Source of the DNA: Polytrichum commune
Lineage: Eukaryota > Streptophyta > Polytrichopsida > Polytrichales > Polytrichaceae
Direction of reading: 5' to 3'
NCBI GenBank assembly: GCA_950295325.1
Contig: OX485807.1
Coordinates: 47,274,440-47,338,439 of the forward strand
Length of the DNA stretch: 64,000 bases
Position numbers and translations under genes: made by a program. The notes under the pieces are model-generated. The model was not told the DNA's origin. It searched no databases and saw nothing but the letters and a program-made list of their open reading frames with translations. Shown here in pieces: positions 60,281-64,000 of the stretch (its first letter is position 1; each line of letters begins with the position of its first letter).

Positions 60281-61808
60281 AACAAAAACCTACCCACCGC
60301 AAGGTAGGCAGTAAATCCCACCCTGCACCAAAGGGATTCTTGAGCCTGTGTTATGAGGTGTACAACGATTCTCTCATCTTGTGATAACCACGGGCCATTG
60401 GCAAGCATCCATAATTTTGAGTGGTGGTTTTTTGAGTGGTGGTAAAAAATCAACACATTCACTTTTTAGTGCATCGTCGTTCCTCTTGGTCCACATTCGG
60501 TTTACACCTAGTGAGGGGCCCATAGGCTTTGTGAATTGTCTTTTTAAAATAAATTAAAAAATCAAACCATGAAAGTTGGACCATGAAAAAAGGCCATCGT
60601 CGATGGTCCGACTTCATGGTCCATGGTGTAAACCGGCCCCTAATTAGGCCACACAAATCCTTGGGTCTCGATCATCGATTCGACACATGTTTAAAGTACG
60701 TAATTAAAGGAACTCCTTATTTTCCGATTCTAGACTAGCTACTTTTACAAAAGTATCCAAAAGGTTGGAGGAGGAAGAAGAAGAAGTCAAGGGTTTTTAT
60801 ATATATATAGGAGCTTTTGTGGACTCCTACATAGCTTTATTCACTTTTCAATTTGAGCTCCTTGATTTTGGGTCTCCTCCGCCTCCATTACTACAAATTC
60901 AAGGAGCAACATAATGAGCAACTGATGAAAATATCCATGGGATCCGGAGCGGGCCATCAAATGGGGAGAGTTATAAGTTTGCCTTGAGAATGGTTTTCGG
61001 AACTTTGCGCCACCACATGTTTTTGCATGTAAGGTAGATGAGGCTAATGTGGACACCTCCAGCTTTGTGGAATCATCTAGCCGATGGATTTGAGCATTAG
61101 AAGCTCGGGCATGTTAGCAATTGTGAGTCAGGACCAACAAATTTGAAATCGTTGAAATCGGAGTTGAGGAAGGTGTTGATCTAGGTTCCGGAATCAAAGA
61201 GTCTCTACTTCCCAATGTGGTGTTATAGGGGGGGGGGGGGAACTCTTTTATTGTTTAATGTTTGTGGAAGTGGACAACATCATTAGCAAATTCTACATGG
61301 GTCATTTGCCAATGAAAACCAAGTTTAATGCCTGTAAAATGCCAATATTGTCTCTAAAGTGGTCATATTTCAGATAAATTGTTGTCGAATTGTTTTTTCC
61401 ATTATAGAATACCCACAATACAAGTCGGTCGGCACCTCACATCCACATGCCGCCTCCTAATTTGCCCACCTTTGACGCAAAAAAAAAATCAAAGCCTGTC
61501 ATAGCTCGGTGGATAGCACTCCTCATCATGGAGGATGGTAGGTGTAGTTTGACTTCTGGAAAGGTCATTGGCCCAAATGTCATCAAAGGCGGCGGCTAAT
61601 CACTCACCCACCGAATCAAAGCGATTGTACCATTGATAGGAGTAAAAAAAATAGGTGTTTGATTAAGGAAACTAGCCGAAGTAGCCTCACCATAGGTTAA
61701 AACCTTTTAGGCAACGTGTTCTTTTCTAACAGTTTGTTGCTAAATGTAGATGCTGAAAATTAAAAAGAATACTCCGTCAATTTTCCCACCCATCTGATTG
61801 CCAAAACA
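60281..61808. other. Intergenic DNA, no gene recognised
   Basis: 60290-60350 resembles 43705-43768 in inverse orientation (part of the SINE-linked repeat). 60360-60400 (GATTCTCTCATCTTGTGATA) resembles 2190-2220. 60470-60660 contains paired ATGGTCC/GGACCAT words that can fold back. A G run lies at 61230-61241. No coding evidence. Confidence 0.45.
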
Positions 61809-61950
61809 CTACATTAATCATCCCAGTTAGTGTGTGTTACTATTCGGAATTACGCAATACAATAACATCTTACCCAGGAGTTCAATTCTACTAACGAAAG
61901 TTCGGACCTTATACAACAAAAACGACGTTGCATGGTAAAATATTACATTC
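61809..61950. mobile_element. Partial MITE (TTAGTGTGTGTTAC superfamily)
   Basis: Left end CTACATTAATCATCCCAGTT AGTGTGTGTTACTATTC and GAATTACGCAATACAATAAC match the left arm at 15805-15870; following text TTACCCA(G/T)GAGTTCAAT.. also matches. The right end could not be found, so the copy is truncated or diverged. Confidence 0.6.
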
Positions 61951-62675
61951 TCATTAAACAGTTACTGGGTAATCAACTCCGACTACTAACACACATTGAT
62001 CACAATAAACAGTGTCCCCAAAAACTCATACAAAGTGGATGAAAAACCGCCAAAGTTTGGATGGGTACGCTCGCTTTTGGATTTGAAAATTTATATTATC
62101 ATCCATATATCTGCCTTCATCACCTCATTAAATCCGTCATCGCCAGTGTGGCTATATATGTATCTTCAAATTTTGAGACTTAAAAATTAAAAATTAAATA
62201 AAAATATCTGCTTATATATATATATAGAGAGAGAGAGGGGCTCATAATAAGAATCGGGTCGGAATCGACCGTTAATAAATGCGGGCTTTTAAATCGGGCA
62301 GGGCGTCTGCCCACGAGCATTGAGGAGGCAACAACATTTAGAGTACCGCATTTGGGTACATTCTTATTGCAGGCCCGAGACCATGAAGGCCCGTCTTTAA
62401 GGCTTCTGGTTTGGATTTGGCCTTTTCCTGCCGAATGCGGTCTTTAACTCGAACATGTGCCCAATTCTCATGGGATTGAATTTTGGAAGCAGGCCTGAGG
62501 AGGAGTTGCAGTAGTACATGCAGACCCCAGCGTTATTATAATTAGTACTTATTAATTACTCTGATCGATTGTTTGCGATCGGGACAGAACCTGGAGGGAA
62601 AAAAATCAATTAAAAAAACTTTAAAAAAATCATGTGGTTTTGAATTTAAATTCCCCGAGCTATCGAGTAAGTGAA
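61951..62675. other. Intergenic DNA, no gene recognised
   Basis: Contains a (TA)n(GA)n stretch at 62213-62238. No coding evidence. Confidence 0.4.
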
Positions 62676-63175
62676 GGGCCACTTCACACACGGGCTGAGA
62701 GCCGTGACCATGAAATTGTGAGAGCCCAAAAGAAAGTGTCCAAAGGCCGTCCCAAGACCACCTCCAACATCATGTAGTGTGGTCACGGGCCCTCAAGTGT
62801 AGTGTGAAGTCGTATGTGACTGGGTCCTCAACCGAATGCTATTTCATTGAATGTCTGTTCATGTGGGTCCTCGCGCATGATAAGATAGAATAAATCAACG
62901 GTTGTGAGCGTTCGGAGTGCCATGGTCTCTTGGGTTTGTGTTAGGCCTACGTCCAAGAGGTGGTTTTTGAAAATTGTCCAAGTGACCATGAAGCATGATT
63001 AATTTGATGTCATGTAGGAATCCGTGTAGGCTTTACATCTATCTTGCATTCACATACTCCGTTGGTCCTTCAAGCATAGTGTGGAGCAAACTTGGACCGG
63101 CTCCGCCTTTTCCACCAATGAGAGTGTTTGAAGTGTTATGGTCACGGGCTCTCAATCTCATGTGTGAAGTTGCCC
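62676..63175 (-). mobile_element. Harbinger-like MITE family A, copy 5
   Basis: 500 bp, same orientation as copies 2 and 3. Right end slightly diverged (GAAGTTGCCC). Flanks GAA (left) and TAA (right), consistent with a mutated TAA duplication. A G homopolymer follows at 63180-63200. Confidence 0.87.
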
Positions 63176-63576
63176 TAAGGGGGAGGGGGGGGGGGGGGAG
63201 TTGGCTATGTATTGGAATTGAACAAGCCCATTGAAATTGACTACACACAAAAATTTCACTAGCCCCTGAAACCTCTAGAGGCTTCCAAATTCAACTAGTT
63301 TACAAATGTATGAGAGGATCAACATGCGTATATCATACACGAAGCATTCGGCACCAATGTAGGCAAACAAGTGTTGCACCGACCCTCTTAAACATCACTG
63401 TGCACCCAAATTGTATGAGTTGCACACATACAAGATGATCAATGTTAAAATCATCCACTCTGCCCACTACATGCACAATGCACCAAATCACTTCACTGCA
63501 GCAAAGTGGCTACTAGGTAGTAGCCGTAAAAAAAAAGGTGGGGTGGGGGTTTGGTGAGTTCCATCAAGGGGGAGGA

Positions 63577-63775
63577 AATTATATCGTATACAAACGTACC
63601 TCTCATTCAACCAATTTAAACCCCCTATAGGTTTGTGGTTGATTCATCTCAAATGACCTCGAGTAAACTACTTAAAATTGATTCCGGTGTTGAATCAACT
63701 AAGAAAAGTAACCTCCAAGCTGCATAATATCCATGGTTTTTACATTGGATGAATGAGAGGTACTCTCATATACAA
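63577..63775. mobile_element. Short TIR element, family C, copy 3
   Basis: About 200 bp: ATATCGTATACAAACGTACC TCTCAT at the left and ATGAGAGGTACTCTCATATAC at the right, a good inverted pair. Interior GGTTTGTGGTTGATTCATCT is shared with copy 1. It is followed by a C homopolymer (63781-63792) and (CT)n. Confidence 0.7.
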
Positions 63776-63828
63776 TAAACCCCCCCCCCCCCATCCTCTC
63801 TCTCTCTCCAATTCCATTGCAAAGGAAA

Positions 63829-64000
63829 TTGTTGTATACGAGCTTATTTCACATCCATCCATGTTGGAAAGTTATTGGCCGATTTATCTCAAAAGATAAC
63901 TAGACCAATACATGGCCTTTTGAAGTAATTTTGGTGTCAAATCAATGTTTGAACGCAACCTCCATGTTACATATTACTTCATGATTTATTGTCGTTACAT
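63829..64000. mobile_element. Short TIR element, family C, copy 4 (cut by the window end)
   Basis: GTATACGAGCTTATTTCACATCCATCC opening and TTATCTCAAAAGATAACTAG-type interior match copies 1 and 3. The right end is outside the window. Confidence 0.55.

Overview
The window is nuclear DNA of a land plant. It holds spliced genes with GT..AG introns, including plant-specific families (a SLAC1-type guard-cell anion channel and a BODYGUARD-type alpha/beta hydrolase). These sit in AT-rich intergenic DNA full of MITEs, 5'-truncated LINEs, a tRNA-type SINE and tandem arrays. The sequence alone does not fix the clade. I saw no prokaryotic, organellar or viral gene block, no CRISPR array and no convincing tRNA or rRNA gene.

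Layout. 1-2445 (+): last three exons of an NADH-cytochrome b5 reductase-like gene, whose 1.7 kb last intron carries nested MITEs. 2446-27400: gene-poor repeat DNA with several tandem arrays (4.5, 7.4, 9.6 and 11.4 kb), a decayed coding region at 8.05-9.2 kb, MITEs of several superfamilies, two LINE fragments and one SINE. 27973-32145 (+): complete three-exon SLAC1-like channel with a very long N-terminus; its 3' end has been copied repeatedly downstream. 34986-37810 (-): complete five-exon BODYGUARD-like hydrolase, tail-to-tail with the channel gene. 38-47.9 kb: local tandem duplications, a third LINE copy, a Stowaway-type MITE, a second SINE-like copy, two further MITEs and a 170-bp tandem duplication. 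About 47.9-51.6 kb (+): multi-exon gene for a predicted membrane protein I cannot name. 53074-54246 (-): complete UFM1 (ubiquitin-fold modifier 1) gene, tail-to-tail with it; its start codon appears to be split by an intron. 54.4-64 kb: repeat DNA only.

The genes do not form an operon or a shared pathway: ER protein modification (UFM1), cuticle-related hydrolase (BODYGUARD), anion efflux (SLAC1) and redox (b5 reductase) are ordinary neighbours on a plant chromosome. I found no new multi-gene system. The best-supported unusual items are the mobile elements whose insertion can be read directly from target-site duplications and paralogous empty sites (a 9-bp-TSD Mutator-type MITE, a CACTA-type MITE with GAT duplication, LINE and SINE copies with 10-17 bp duplications), a five-copy 500-bp Harbinger-like MITE family, the oversized SLAC1 N-terminus and the split UFM1 start codon.
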